Positions 8,169-17,746 of a stretch of DNA of 64,000 nucleotides are shown piece by piece. This DNA is from Streptomyces armeniacus. Its GTDB lineage: Bacteria; Actinomycetota; Actinomycetes; Streptomycetales; Streptomycetaceae. The notes under the pieces are model-generated. The model ran no database searches, was not told the DNA's origin, and saw nothing but the letters and a program-made list of their open reading frames with translations. The position numbers and the translations under genes were made by a program. The number at the start of each line of letters is the position of its first letter. Positions within the stretch are counted from its first letter, which is position 1. The stretch is taken from positions 4,889,367 to 4,953,366 of the forward strand of contig NZ_CP031320.1 in assembly GCF_003355155.1 (NCBI RefSeq), in the 5' to 3' direction.

Positions 8169-9767
8169 GTGAGGACGCAGCAGATCGGCCGTTGGGAGTC
8201 CGGCGCACTCGCGCACGCCGTCACCGATCCGTTCGGGCAGGGACCGCTGCCGTGGTTGCGCGGCAGCGAGCACTACTTCGAGAACGGCCGGGTGGTGCCC
8301 TGGTACGTCGACCTGGCCTCCGGCTGCGAGGGCCACACCGGCGCCGCCGCCGGACCGGACGGCGGACCCGGCGGCACGGCCGCACGCACCGGAAGACCCG
8401 GCACCGCCCCCGTCCCCGGCACCGGCACCGGCACCGACTTCACCCGTGTCATCCCGACCCCGCGCGGCACCGGCAGCGGCCCCCGTACTGCAGACGACGT
8501 GCACTGCCAGATCAAGGGCTTCGCGTCCGGCGATGGCGGCGTCCTCCCGGGCGCGTCCATCGACTTCCGGGTCACCGTCAACCCGCCCCAGCCGTTCAGC
8601 GTCGACGTCTACCGCATCGGGCACTACGGCGGCGAGGGCGCCACCAAGATCACCACCAGTCCGCGCCTCTCCGGCATCGTGCAGCCCGAGCCGCTGGCCG
8701 CCGAGCGCACCGTGTCGTGCCACCACTGGTGGCTGTCGTGGCGGCTGCAGATCCCGGACTACTGGTCGACGGGCGCCCATGTCGCGGTGCTGACCACGGC
8801 GGACGGCCACCGTTCCCACGTGCCGTTCACCGTCCGCGACCGCGATCCGGCCGATCTGCTGCTGCTCATGCCGGACATCACGTGGCAGGCGTACAACCTG
8901 TTCCCGGAGGACGGCCGTACGGGCGCCAGCCTCTACCACGCGTGGGACAGCGAGGGCCGCCTCCTCGGCGAGGAGGACGCCGCCGTCACGGTGTCCTTCG
9001 ACCGCCCGTTCGCGGGCGCGGGCCTGCCGCTGCACGTCGGGCACGCGTACGACTTCATCCGCTGGGCCGAGCGCTACGGCTACGACCTCGCGTACGCCGA
9101 CACCCGCGACCTGCACGCGGGCCGTGTCGACCCCACCCGTTACCGCGGGCTCGTCTTCCCCGGCCACGACGAGTACTGGTCGGGGCCGATGCGCCGCGCC
9201 GCCGAGAAGGCGCGGGACAGCGGCACGGCGCTGGTGTTCCTGTCCGCGAACAGCATGTACTGGCAGGTGGAGCTGGACCCGCTGGCCAACGGCGCCCCCG
9301 ACCGCCTGCTCAGCTGCCGCAAGCGGCGGGGCGGCGGCCGTTCCGCGCTGTGGCGCGAGCAGGGCGAGCCGGAGCAGCAGCTGCTGGGCATCCAGTACGC
9401 GGGCCAGGTGCCGGAGCCGCGCCCGCTGGTCGTACGGAACGCGGACCACTGGCTGTGGGACGCGACCGGCGCGGCGGAGGGCGACGAACTGCCGGGCCTG
9501 GTGGCGGGCGAGGCCGACCGGTACTTCCCGCGTACGCAGCTCCCGGCGCACACGCACCGCATCCTCCTCGCCCACTCCCCGTACCGCACGCACGCGGGCG
9601 CCCGGCGGCACCAGGAGACCTCGCTGTACAGAGCGGCGAGCGGCGCCCTCGTCTTCGCCTCCGGCACCTTCGCGTGGTCGCCCGCGCTGGACCGGCCCGG
9701 GCACACGGACGCCCGCGTGCAGCGGGCCACGGCGAACCTGCTGGACCGCATCTGCAAACGGGACTGA
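8169..9767 (+). CDS. N,N-dimethylformamidase beta-subunit-like protein
   Basis: A 532-residue protein. The GTG at 8169 is preferred because GGAGGGGAG lies a few bases upstream; the in-frame extension back to 7953 overlaps the preceding gene and looks non-coding. The C-terminal two thirds match the large-subunit C-terminal domain of N,N-dimethylformamidase, with segments such as MPDITWQAYNLFPEDG, YADTRDLHAG, FPGHDEYWS and LSANSMYWQVEL. The N-terminal region carries an Ig-like PQPFSVDVYRIGHYGG strand pattern. I recall this gene type between purD and purC in Streptomyces. Its true substrate there is not established. Confidence 0.85.
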   Translation: MRTQQIGRWESGALAHAVTDPFGQGPLPWLRGSEHYFENGRVVPWYVDLASGCEGHTGAAAGPDGGPGGTAARTGRPGTAPVPGTGTGTDFTRVIPTPRGTGSGPRTADDVHCQIKGFASGDGGVLPGASIDFRVTVNPPQPFSVDVYRIGHYGGEGATKITTSPRLSGIVQPEPLAAERTVSCHHWWLSWRLQIPDYWSTGAHVAVLTTADGHRSHVPFTVRDRDPADLLLLMPDITWQAYNLFPEDGRTGASLYHAWDSEGRLLGEEDAAVTVSFDRPFAGAGLPLHVGHAYDFIRWAERYGYDLAYADTRDLHAGRVDPTRYRGLVFPGHDEYWSGPMRRAAEKARDSGTALVFLSANSMYWQVELDPLANGAPDRLLSCRKRRGGGRSALWREQGEPEQQLLGIQYAGQVPEPRPLVVRNADHWLWDATGAAEGDELPGLVAGEADRYFPRTQLPAHTHRILLAHSPYRTHAGARRHQETSLYRAASGALVFASGTFAWSPALDRPGHTDARVQRATANLLDRICKRD

Positions 9768-9857
9768 CCGGGGCGGGCCCGTGCCACCCTGACGAGCCGC
9801 CACACGGCGCATCAAGGAGAATGCAGAAGTCCGCCGTGCCGCCGATGGGAGAGTGCC

Positions 9858-10784
<927 letters not shown>

Positions 10785-10813
10785 GGGCCGAAGGAGCCCG
10801 GGACCGCAGTCAG

Positions 10814-10829
10814 CGCCCCTTTCGGGGCG
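10814..10829 (+). terminator. short stem-loop after purC
   Basis: CGCCCC (10814-10819) pairs with GGGGCG across a TTTC loop, 30 bases after the purC stop. It is followed by GAAAATCCCC rather than a clear U-tract, so it is a plausible but weak intrinsic terminator. Confidence 0.5.
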
Positions 10830-11089
10830 AAAATCCCCGTATCGTGCCTTCGCCGTCCGGCTTGTGGCGGTAAAACGTACGGGCGCAACGAAGGGCGTAC
10901 GTGCGTAACGAAGAACGTACGGTGCGACAAGCACGTACGGGAGCAACGGAAGCAGAAGCGGCAGCGGACGCGGCGGTGGCCGCGGGAGCGGCGAAGGGGG
11001 CGGCGGGCGGGTCCAAGCGCGGGTCCAGGCGGCCGACCGTACGGCCGGTGCCAGGTGGCACGGCCGGTGGCAGGAAGTGGAGTTGGCGG

Positions 11090-11836
11090 GTGAGTCAGCC
11101 GGAGATGCGTCCCGAGGAGACCGCACGGGGTGGTGCCGCGAAGCGGAGCCGGCGGCGTGGTGACCTGCTGGGCCGCGCGTTTCCGCCCGGGGACTGGGAG
11201 GAGCCCGCGGAGCGGCTCGACGAGCTGTACCAGTGGGTGGAGCAGGGCGCGCTCGGAGTCGTCGACTGGTATCTGGCCGACCGGCGCTGGAAGCGCCGCG
11301 CGGCACGGACGCTGCGCTGCGGTACGGCGGCCGGGCTGACCGCGGGGGCGGCGCTGCCGCTGCTGGAGCTGACGGACGCGTTCGGCGCGGACCTCGCGCC
11401 GTGGGGGTTCGTGGCGCTGCTGGGCGCGGCGGCGTGCGCGGGATGCGACCGCTGGTTCGGGCTGACGTCGGGCTGGATGCGTTCGGTGGCGACGGCGCAG
11501 GCCGTGCAACGCCGCCTGGAGACCTTCCAGTACGACTGGGCCACGGAGAGCATCCGCGAGGTCCTCGGCCCGACCGAGGGCACCGCGAGCGAGGCCGCCG
11601 AGCGCTGCCTCGGTGTGCTGCGGCGCTTCGCGGAGGACGTCACGGAGCTCGTACGGGCCGAAACGGCGGACTGGATCGTGGAGTTCCGTACGTCGCCGAC
11701 GGCGCTGCGGGCGCAGTCGGGCGGCAGCACGGGCGGCAGCCGCACGGAGGGCGGCCCGACGGCCCGCTTCCCCCTGCTGCCGGGCACGACCCGCCCGAAC
11801 ATGCCACGCCAGCGCCCACCGGACAGCTCGCGATGA
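11090..11836 (+). CDS. SLATT-like two-TM membrane protein
   Basis: A 248-residue protein. The GTG at 11090 has GGAG about 8 bases before it; an in-frame GTG at 10901 would add 63 low-complexity residues and is less likely. Residues about 60-110 (WYLADRRWKRRAARTLRC) precede two hydrophobic helices, GTAAGLTAGAALPLLEL and WGFVALLGAAACAGCD, then a long helical tail with TAQAVQRRLETFQYDW. This two-helix plus amphipathic arrangement resembles SLATT effector-like proteins of Streptomyces. The gap from purC (10785-11089) holds the terminator and several CGTACG words but no other gene. Function is unknown; nothing nearby resembles a nucleotide cyclase or SLOG partner. Confidence 0.65.
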   Translation: MSQPEMRPEETARGGAAKRSRRRGDLLGRAFPPGDWEEPAERLDELYQWVEQGALGVVDWYLADRRWKRRAARTLRCGTAAGLTAGAALPLLELTDAFGADLAPWGFVALLGAAACAGCDRWFGLTSGWMRSVATAQAVQRRLETFQYDWATESIREVLGPTEGTASEAAERCLGVLRRFAEDVTELVRAETADWIVEFRTSPTALRAQSGGSTGGSRTEGGPTARFPLLPGTTRPNMPRQRPPDSSR

Positions 11837-11875
11837 CCGGCCGCGCTGTGGCGACGGGCAGGCGGTGAACAGGGC

Positions 11876-12280
11876 GTGGCCGGCGAGCGCGTCGGGGACG
11901 GCCTCCAGCCAGAGGGGGCAGCGGATCAGATCCAGGCCGCCATCGACGGGGAACTGCGGCTTCTCGACCCCGAAGTCCGCGCCTCCGCCCGGCTGGTGAC
12001 GGAGCTGCTGGACCCGGAGTTCACCGAGTTCGGCGCCTCCGGGCGGCGCTGGGACCGCGGCACCGTCATGACCGCGATGGCCTCCGGACCAGGCGGCGGC
12101 GAGACGCCGACCGCTGTCACGGGGATGGCGGGGACGCTGCTCGCATCCGGCGTCGTCCACCTCACCTACGTCTCGGAACGGGACGGCCGCCGGGCCCGCC
12201 GCAGCTCGCTGTGGCGCCACCGTACGGGTGTGGGCTGGCGGTTGTACTTCCACCAGGGGACGCTCGCGGACGAGGCGTAG
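11876..12280 (+). CDS. NTF2-like / DUF4440 domain protein
   Basis: A 134-residue protein with the cone-shaped NTF2/SnoaL-like fold pattern: helix AIDGELRLLDPEVRAS, LLDPEFTEFGASGRRW, then alternating strands ending VGWRLYFHQGTLADEA. Such proteins are small-ligand binding or of unknown function; the DUF4440 group is common in Streptomyces. GTG 11876 follows the previous gene by about 40 bases on the same strand. No catalytic residues can be assigned. Confidence 0.7.
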   Translation: MAGERVGDGLQPEGAADQIQAAIDGELRLLDPEVRASARLVTELLDPEFTEFGASGRRWDRGTVMTAMASGPGGGETPTAVTGMAGTLLASGVVHLTYVSERDGRRARRSSLWRHRTGVGWRLYFHQGTLADEA

Positions 12281-12357
12281 CGCCGACCCGCGAGGGGGCT
12301 CCGCCGACGACGCGAGGACCGGCCGGGGAGCCGGAACGGGCCGCGGGGGCGGCGGGC

Positions 12358-12388
12358 TTGCCATAGAGCGTGCTCTAAATCCTAGTCT
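12358..12388 (+). promoter_or_regulatory. promoter with embedded palindromic operator upstream of the SDR gene
   Basis: TTGCCA (12358-12363) and TAGTCT (12383-12388) form -35 and -10 boxes 19 bases apart. The spacer contains the inverted repeat TAGAGC-GT-GCTCTA (12364-12377), a shape typical of TetR-family operators. The -10 is only 7 bases before the ATG at 12396, with no ribosome binding site, so the mRNA is probably leaderless. No TetR gene is adjacent. Confidence 0.6.
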
Positions 12389-12395
12389 GCGCCGC

Positions 12396-13118
12396 ATGAC
12401 CGATTCCCGTGATTCCCATGTCACTCTGATCACCGGCGGCTCCAGCGGCATCGGCGCCGCGGCGGCGCGGCAGCTGATCCGTCAGGGCGGCCGGGTCGCC
12501 GTCACCGGACGCGATCGCGGCAGGCTCGAGCGCTTCGCGGACGGCGTCACCGGTGAACTCGGCGCGGCGGCCCGCCCGTTGGCGCTTCCCGGCGACGCGT
12601 CCGACAACGGCGCGGTGGAGGCCGCCGTCGAGGCGACCGTGAAGGAGTTCGGACGGCTGGACGCCGTCGTCGCCAACGCGGGCTTCGCCACCCCCGACGG
12701 CCTCGCCGGAGGGCACCCCGACGACTGGCGCGAGATGGTGCTCACCAACGTGCTCGGCCCGGCGCTGCTCATTCGGGCCGCGCTGCCCGCGCTGCGGGAG
12801 ACGCGCGGGCGCATCGTCCTCGTCGGCAGCGTCGCGGGCCACGTGTTCACCGAGGGCAATCTGTACGGCGCGACCAAGTGGGCCGTGACGGCACTCGCCG
12901 AGAACACCCGGCTCATGGTGACCCGCGACGGTGTCGGCGTGACCCTGATCGCGCCGGGCCGGGTCGAGACGGCGTTCTGGGACGGCATCGGCGGGCCGCC
13001 GGAGGGGCACATGCTGACCGCCGACCAGCTCGCGGACTCGCTGGTCTGGGCCGTCAACCAGCCGAGCGGCGTCGATGTGAACAGCGTGATCGTGCGGCCG
13101 ATCGGCCAGCCAGTGTGA
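12396..13118 (+). CDS. SDR-family NADP-dependent oxidoreductase
   Basis: A 240-residue classical short-chain dehydrogenase. Visible motifs are the cofactor loop TGGSSGIGAA near residue 12, VTGRDRGRLERF, the structural VANAG, the catalytic Ser in VLVGSVAG and YxxxK as LYGATKWAV. The pattern (Arg after the first strand) favours NADP(H). The C-terminus VDVNSVIVRPIGQP is typical. Substrate is unknown. It is monocistronic, driven by a palindrome-containing promoter that looks repressor-controlled. Confidence 0.92.
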   Translation: MTDSRDSHVTLITGGSSGIGAAAARQLIRQGGRVAVTGRDRGRLERFADGVTGELGAAARPLALPGDASDNGAVEAAVEATVKEFGRLDAVVANAGFATPDGLAGGHPDDWREMVLTNVLGPALLIRAALPALRETRGRIVLVGSVAGHVFTEGNLYGATKWAVTALAENTRLMVTRDGVGVTLIAPGRVETAFWDGIGGPPEGHMLTADQLADSLVWAVNQPSGVDVNSVIVRPIGQPV

Positions 13119-13121
13119 ACG

Positions 13122-13160
13122 GTTGGCGTGGCTGAGCAGTTGGCGTGGCTGAGCAGTTGG
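13122..13160. repeat. 17-bp tandem repeat after the SDR stop
   Basis: GTTGGCGTGGCTGAGCA occurs twice in tandem (13122-13138, 13139-13155) followed by a partial third copy. A separate decamer GCCAGTGTGA occurs three times between about 13089 and 13202, the first copy spanning the SDR stop codon. Non-coding; looks like local duplication. Confidence 0.75.
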
Positions 13161-13242
13161 CCAGTGTGAGCGGCCGACTTGGCTGAGGAGTCAGCCAGTG
13201 TGAGCAGCCTGGCCGACCGAGCGGCACCGCGCCGATGGTGAC

Positions 13243-13270
13243 GGGGCGCCCGGGCCTGACCCGGCGCCCC
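13243..13270. terminator. bidirectional terminator between convergent genes
   Basis: GGGGCGCC (13243-13250) pairs with GGCGCCCC (13263-13270), with further partial pairing of CGGG and CC inside. It sits between the ends of the rightward SDR gene and the leftward 13287 gene, so it can terminate both. Confidence 0.6.
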
Positions 13271-13286
13271 CGCCCACCCCGTACCG

Positions 13287-14039
13287 TCAGCTGAAGATGA
13301 TCATCGAGCCCTGCGCCAGGCTCCGTGTCGCCGCCGCGTGCAGCCCGAGCCAGACGTGCCGTTCGCGGGCGAACGGGCTGTCGCCGTACGCGATCGGCGC
13401 CGCCGGCTCCTCCAGCTCCGTGGGCCGGGACGGCGGCTCGGGCGGAGGCGGCGGGTTGGCCGGGTCGAGGCCCAGGAAGGGCGCGACGGCCTCGAGTTCG
13501 CGCAGCAGGCCCTGGCCGGAGCCCAACGGGCCGCCGCCTTCGAGGAGTTCGTCGTTCGACAGCGGGGCGGCGAAGTCGATGGGGACGTACGCGCCCGCGT
13601 GGTCGTAGTGCCAGACCAGATGCGACTGCTGGGCGGTCGGCTCGAACATCTCCAGCAGCTGCTCGTAGTCGCCGCCCAGGGCGTCCACCGGTGTGACCTC
13701 GAGGCCGCACAGCTGCAGCAGGTGCGCGCGGCGCAGCAGGTGCAGCGCGTCGTAGTCGAAGCCCGCGACCGGGGCCACGTCGCCGGAGAGCCCCGCGACA
13801 TAGCCGTGTACGGGCACCGGCGGCAGGCCGGATTCCGCCAGCGCCCGGTCGTACGTCGCGATCTCCTCCGCGAACGGGTTGTCGGGGCTGTGGCACAGCA
13901 CGTCGACCAGGGGGACCAGCCAGAGATCACAGGCCAAGGGGTGCTCCAATGCACGACGGTCGTCGGCACAGCCTAGTGCTGTACACAGGACAGTTGCAGT
14001 CTGCATGCGGTCACATATGGACTGGAACAGCTTGTTCAC
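13287..14039 (-). CDS. conserved actinobacterial protein of unknown function
   Basis: Up to 250 residues, no recognised domain. The confident part begins near LACDLWLVPLVDVLCHSPDNPF and runs to the C-terminus MIIFS; it includes YDALHLLRRAHLLQLCG, VWHYDHAGAYVPIDFA and a proline-rich linker (NPPPPPEPPSRP). The 5' end is uncertain: the residues before LACDL (14039 back to about 13940) look less coding and have no good ribosome binding site, and a TAGGCT -10-like box lies inside that part, so a TTG near 13948 may be the real start. It is convergent with the SDR gene. Its composition suggests a soluble cytosolic protein. Confidence 0.6.
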   Translation of the reverse strand: MNKLFQSICDRMQTATVLCTALGCADDRRALEHPLACDLWLVPLVDVLCHSPDNPFAEEIATYDRALAESGLPPVPVHGYVAGLSGDVAPVAGFDYDALHLLRRAHLLQLCGLEVTPVDALGGDYEQLLEMFEPTAQQSHLVWHYDHAGAYVPIDFAAPLSNDELLEGGGPLGSGQGLLRELEAVAPFLGLDPANPPPPPEPPSRPTELEEPAAPIAYGDSPFARERHVWLGLHAAATRSLAQGSMIIFS

Positions 14040-14134
14040 TCCGTGTGCGCAGACACGCAGGAGTGTCCTACGGACAGAGGTGGCCAGGAATGGGCCCGAC
14101 GGGACCAGAACGAATCAGGACGCGCCAGAACCGG

Positions 14135-14803
14135 TCAGGAGCGTCCGGTGAGCTTCTGGACGAGCGCCACCGAGTGCGCGTTGTACTCACCGACGATCCG
14201 CTCCGCCGACGCCGTGTCGCGCCGTTCGACCGCGGCGAGCAGCTCACGGTGGCCCGACCACAGCTGACCTGCCAACTCCTCTTCGCGGCGCAGATAGGGA
14301 ACGGCGAACGCCCAGCACTGGACGCGTATTCGATCCAGGAAGTCGGTTATGTAGGAGTTCCCTATGATCCCTCCCAACTCTCGCCAGTACCTCAGGTCGT
14401 AGCCGATCAGCACGTCCAGCTCGCCGGCCAGCGCGGCCCGCTCCGCCGCCTCCGCGCGGCGGCGCACGGAAGCAAGAGCGGCCGCGTCCGGCGGCCGCGC
14501 GCGCCCCTCCCCGCTGGCGACCTGCCGGAACACACCGTCGAAGACGAGCGTCCGCGCCTCGACCATCGACCGGAAGTCGTCCAGCGTGAACTCGTGCACG
14601 CGGAAACCGCGGTGCTGCTCCACCTCCAGCAGCCCCTGCGCGGCGAGATCGACCAGCGCCTCGCGTACGGGCGTCGCGGACACGCCGTACTGCTCGGCGA
14701 TCTCCTTGACCGTGAAGTCGCGGCCGGTCGGCAGCCGTCCGGCCATGATCTCGTCGCGCAGCGCGACGGCGATCTGCGCGCGCAGGGTGCTGCGCCGGAT
14801 CAC
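14135..14803 (-). CDS. GntR-family transcriptional regulator (FCD domain)
   Basis: A 222-residue regulator. The N-terminal winged helix contains LRAQIAVALRDEIMAGRLPTG and EIAEQYGVSATPVREALVDL. The helical C-terminal FCD-type domain includes FRSMVEARTLVFDGV, DLRYWRELGGIIGN and HRELLAAVERRD. The start is GTG 14803, overlapping the stop of the upstream aminotransferase gene (GTGA), so the two are translationally coupled. It is therefore expected to respond to the aminotransferase substrate or product and to regulate their shared promoter at about 16.3 kb. Confidence 0.88.
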   Translation of the reverse strand: MIRRSTLRAQIAVALRDEIMAGRLPTGRDFTVKEIAEQYGVSATPVREALVDLAAQGLLEVEQHRGFRVHEFTLDDFRSMVEARTLVFDGVFRQVASGEGRARPPDAAALASVRRRAEAAERAALAGELDVLIGYDLRYWRELGGIIGNSYITDFLDRIRVQCWAFAVPYLRREEELAGQLWSGHRELLAAVERRDTASAERIVGEYNAHSVALVQKLTGRS

Positions 14804-16287
14804 AGCACGCGCCCCGCGGCCGGGGCCCCGCCGTCCGACGCTGCCCCGCCGCCTGCCGCCGTGCGCGCGCCTGCCGCCGTGTGCGCGTCGGCGACGTGCA
14901 GCGCCTCGTCGAGGGCGGCCAGGCCCTCCTTCGCCTCGGCCTCCGTGACGGTGCAGGGCGGCACGGCGTGCGTACGGTTCATGTTCACAAACGGCCACAG
15001 CCCCTGCCGCTTACAGGCCGCCGCGAAGTCGGCCATCGGCTGGTTGTCGGCGCCCGTCGCGTTGTACGGCACGAGCGGCTCCCGCGTCTCCCGGTCCCGT
15101 ACGAGGTCCAGCGCCCAGAAGACGCCCGTGCCGCGCACCTCTCCGACCGACGGGTGGCGCTCGGCGAGGGCGCGCAGGCCGGGCCCGAGCACGGTCTCGC
15201 CGATACGCGCGGCGTTCTCCACGATGCCCTCCTCCGCCATGGCGTTGATCGTGGCGACGGCGGAGGCGCAGGCGAGCGGATGCCCCGAATACGTGAGCCC
15301 GCCCGGATACGGACGCCGGTCGAAGGTCGCGGCCACGGCGGCGGATATCGCGACACCGCCGAGCGGCACATAGCCGGAGTTGACGCCCTTGGCGAAGGTC
15401 AGCAGGTCGGGCGTGACATCGAAGAGATCGGCCGCGAACCACGTGCCCGTACGCCCGAAGCCCGACATCACCTCGTCCAGCACGAAGACGATGCCGTGCC
15501 GGTCGCAGATGTCCCGCACACCCGCCAGATAGCCGGGCGGCGGCACCAGCACGCCGGCCGTGCCGACGATCGTCTCCAGCACGATCGCGGCGACCGACTG
15601 CGGGCCCTCGAAGAGGACCGTCTCCTCCAGATGCGCGAGCGCGCGCTCGCACTCCTCGGCCTCGGTGGCGGCGTGGAAGTGCGAGCGGTAGAGGTGTGGG
15701 CCCCAGAACCGCACCACCCCCGCCGACGCGGTGTCGGAGGCCCAGCGGCGCGGGTCGCCGGTGAGGTTGATCGCGGCGGCGGTCGCGCCGTGGTACGAGC
15801 GGTACGCGGACATCACCTTCGGCCGCCCGGTGTGCACCCGCGCCATCCGCACCGCGTGCTCGACGGCCTCGGCGCCGCCGTTGGTGAAGAAGACCTTGTC
15901 GAGGTCGCCGGGGGTGCGGCCGGCTATCAGCCGTGCGGCCTCGGCCCGCACGTCGACGGCGAAGCCGGGCGCGAGCGTGCACATGCGGGCCGCCTGCTCC
16001 TGGATCGCGGCCACGACCTTGGGGTGCTGGTGGCCGATGTTGGTGTTGACGAGCTGGGAGGAGAAGTCGAGGAAGCGGTTTCCGTCGTAGTCCCAGAAAT
16101 ACGACCCCTCGGCGCCGGCCACGGGGAGCGGGTCGATCAGGCCCTGCGCCGACCAGGAGTGGAAGACGTGCGCGCGGTCCGCGGCCTGCACCGCCGCCTT
16201 GGCGGCCGGAGCCGGCAGGTGCCGGTCGGGCAGGCCCGTTCGTACAGGCCGGCCGGGCTGCGCGGGCAGGGTGTTGTTGCTGGTCAT
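14800..16287 (-). CDS. class III PLP-dependent aminotransferase
   Basis: A 495-residue fold-type I aminotransferase of the omega-amino acid/pyruvate group. Seen: substrate-loop FHSWSAQG, FLDFSSQLVNTNIGHQHP, FFTNGGAEAVEHAVRMAR, SAYRSYHGATAAA, and the PLP-binding DEVMSGFGRTGTW with the Schiff-base Lys in TFAKGVNSGYVPLGG. The C-terminus after about residue 465 is a low-complexity Ala/Gly tail. ATG 16287 follows GAGGTGAGAG. It forms an operon with the downstream GntR regulator. Likely role is catabolism of an amine or beta/omega-amino acid; the exact donor cannot be read from sequence. Confidence 0.9.
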   Translation of the reverse strand: MTSNNTLPAQPGRPVRTGLPDRHLPAPAAKAAVQAADRAHVFHSWSAQGLIDPLPVAGAEGSYFWDYDGNRFLDFSSQLVNTNIGHQHPKVVAAIQEQAARMCTLAPGFAVDVRAEAARLIAGRTPGDLDKVFFTNGGAEAVEHAVRMARVHTGRPKVMSAYRSYHGATAAAINLTGDPRRWASDTASAGVVRFWGPHLYRSHFHAATEAEECERALAHLEETVLFEGPQSVAAIVLETIVGTAGVLVPPPGYLAGVRDICDRHGIVFVLDEVMSGFGRTGTWFAADLFDVTPDLLTFAKGVNSGYVPLGGVAISAAVAATFDRRPYPGGLTYSGHPLACASAVATINAMAEEGIVENAARIGETVLGPGLRALAERHPSVGEVRGTGVFWALDLVRDRETREPLVPYNATGADNQPMADFAAACKRQGLWPFVNMNRTHAVPPCTVTEAEAKEGLAALDEALHVADAHTAAGARTAAGGGAASDGGAPAAGRVL

Positions 16288-16423
16288 ACGGCTCTCACCT
16301 CTTCGCTCGTACCGCTCGCCCCCGGAGTGGTGGACGTCGGCGCCCCCAGCCTAGAGATCGGTCCGCGCCGGCGTCTGCGGTGCGGACCGAGGTGTGGGGA
16401 TTGCCATCGATCACTCTAGACCA

Positions 16424-16458
16424 TTGACAGCCTGCTGTCGAATTGACAGAATACTGTC
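16424..16458 (+). promoter_or_regulatory. promoter with two tandem GACAG-N4-CTGTC operators
   Basis: Two identical-armed inverted repeats, GACAG-CCTG-CTGTC (16426-16439) and GACAG-AATA-CTGTC (16445-16458), lie 19 bp apart. The first overlaps a consensus -35 TTGACA (16424-16429); CAGAAT (16447-16452), 17 bases later, is a fair -10. The arrangement suits dimeric repression by the MarR protein encoded two genes downstream. Confidence 0.7.
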
Positions 16459-16489
16459 GTGCGGTCGAGGACCGCGGAAGGAGCCCACC

Positions 16490-17080
16490 ATGAGCGTTCA
16501 CATGGCCGTTTACGACACCTTCGCCGACTGGGAGTGCGGGCACGCGGCGGCCCATCTGCCCGGCGGCGTCACCACCGTCGGCCGGACGCTCGATCCGGTC
16601 ACCAGCAAGGGCGGCATGCGCGTCCAGCCCGAGCTGGCACTGGCGGAGCTGCGGCCCGAGGACAGCGAGCTGCTGATCCTGCCGGGCGCGGACCTGTGGT
16701 TCGGGGACGAGCTGGCGCCGTTCGTGCGCACGGCGCGGGAGTTCGTCACGGCCGGCGTCCCGGTCGCGGCGATCTGCGGGGCCACTTTCGGGCTCGCGGC
16801 GGGCGACCTGCTCGACGACCGCGACCACACCAGCGCGGTGCCGGAGTATCTGGCGGCGTCGGGTTACAAGGGTGCGGACAGGTATCGCGACGCGGACGCG
16901 GTCACCGACGGGGACGGCCTGGTGATCACGGCGGGGCCGACCGAGCCGGTGGCGTTCGCCCGGGAGATATTCGCGCTGCTGGGCACGTTCACCCCGGAGG
17001 TGCTCGACGCCTGGTTCCGGGTGTTCCGGCACTCGGACACCGAGGCGTACGCGGTGCTCGCCGCGGCCCAGGACGGGTGA
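16490..17080 (+). CDS. DJ-1/PfpI-family protein
   Basis: A 196-residue DJ-1/PfpI-like protein. The nucleophile elbow AAICGATFGLA carries the reactive Cys near residue 98; an acidic residue is present in the first strands (DTFADWECG). Family members include glyoxalase-III-like deglycases and class I amidotransferase-like hydrolases. ATG 16490 follows GGAAGGAG. It is co-oriented with the MarR gene 60 bases downstream and lies directly after tandem operators, so it is likely part of a MarR-controlled electrophile or oxidative stress response. Confidence 0.88.
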   Translation: MSVHMAVYDTFADWECGHAAAHLPGGVTTVGRTLDPVTSKGGMRVQPELALAELRPEDSELLILPGADLWFGDELAPFVRTAREFVTAGVPVAAICGATFGLAAGDLLDDRDHTSAVPEYLAASGYKGADRYRDADAVTDGDGLVITAGPTEPVAFAREIFALLGTFTPEVLDAWFRVFRHSDTEAYAVLAAAQDG

Positions 17081-17141
17081 GGCGGGGGACGGGCATTCCG
17101 GACGAGGCAAGGACACCGAAGACGAGTGAGGTGATGGCGGC

Positions 17142-17675
17142 GTGAGCGACGACGATCCAGGATGGGCGACGGCTCTGACTCCGCTGGAGCGGGCGGCGCA
17201 AGACCTGCTCAGCGGCTCGGCACTGACCGCGTTCCGGCTCAACGGCCAGTATCTGTCGGTCGCCGAGCGGCTCGCGCGGCCCGCCGGGCTGACGGCCGCA
17301 TGGTGGCAGGTGCTCGGGGCGGTGCTGCACGAGCCGCTGCCCGTGGCCGGGATCGCCCGCACGATGGGCATCACCCGGCAGAGCGTGCAGCGGATCGCGG
17401 ACCTGCTCGTGGAACGCGGCCTGGCGACATACGAGCCGAACCCGGCACACCGCAGAGCCAAGCTCGTCACACCGACCGAGGAGGGCCGGGCGGCGGTCGC
17501 CCGCATCTCGCCGGGACACGCCGAGTTCGCGTCGCGGCTCGCGGAGGAGCTGGGCGGTGAGGCCGAGTTCGCGGAGGTGCTGGCGGCACAGGAACGGCTG
17601 GCCACGGCCCTGGAAGCATTGGAGAAGAAGGAGGCGCGGGAGCACCGGGAGGCGACGGCGGAACACGACGGATAA
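17142..17675 (+). CDS. MarR-family transcriptional regulator
   Basis: A 177-residue winged-helix regulator. The N-terminal helix is AFRLNGQYLSVAERLAR, the recognition region VAGIARTMGITRQSVQRIADLLVERGL, the wing YEPNPAHRRAKLVTPTEEG and the C-terminal dimerisation helix EVLAAQERLATALEALEKKEAREH. It probably represses its own operon through the two GACAG-N4-CTGTC palindromes at 16426-16458. The ligand is unknown; no conserved sensor Cys pair is evident. Confidence 0.9.
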   Translation: MSDDDPGWATALTPLERAAQDLLSGSALTAFRLNGQYLSVAERLARPAGLTAAWWQVLGAVLHEPLPVAGIARTMGITRQSVQRIADLLVERGLATYEPNPAHRRAKLVTPTEEGRAAVARISPGHAEFASRLAEELGGEAEFAEVLAAQERLATALEALEKKEAREHREATAEHDG

Positions 17676-17746
17676 CGGATCAGCGACGGTCTGTCCGGTC
17701 CCACACGAGAGCACATACCCTCCGTGTCGGGGAAGGGACAAACGGT

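Noticed and set aside
10901..11089. N-terminal extension of the SLATT-like gene from GTG 10901
   Set aside because: The 63 added residues are low-complexity Ala/Gly/Arg and the internal GTG 11090 has a better ribosome binding site.
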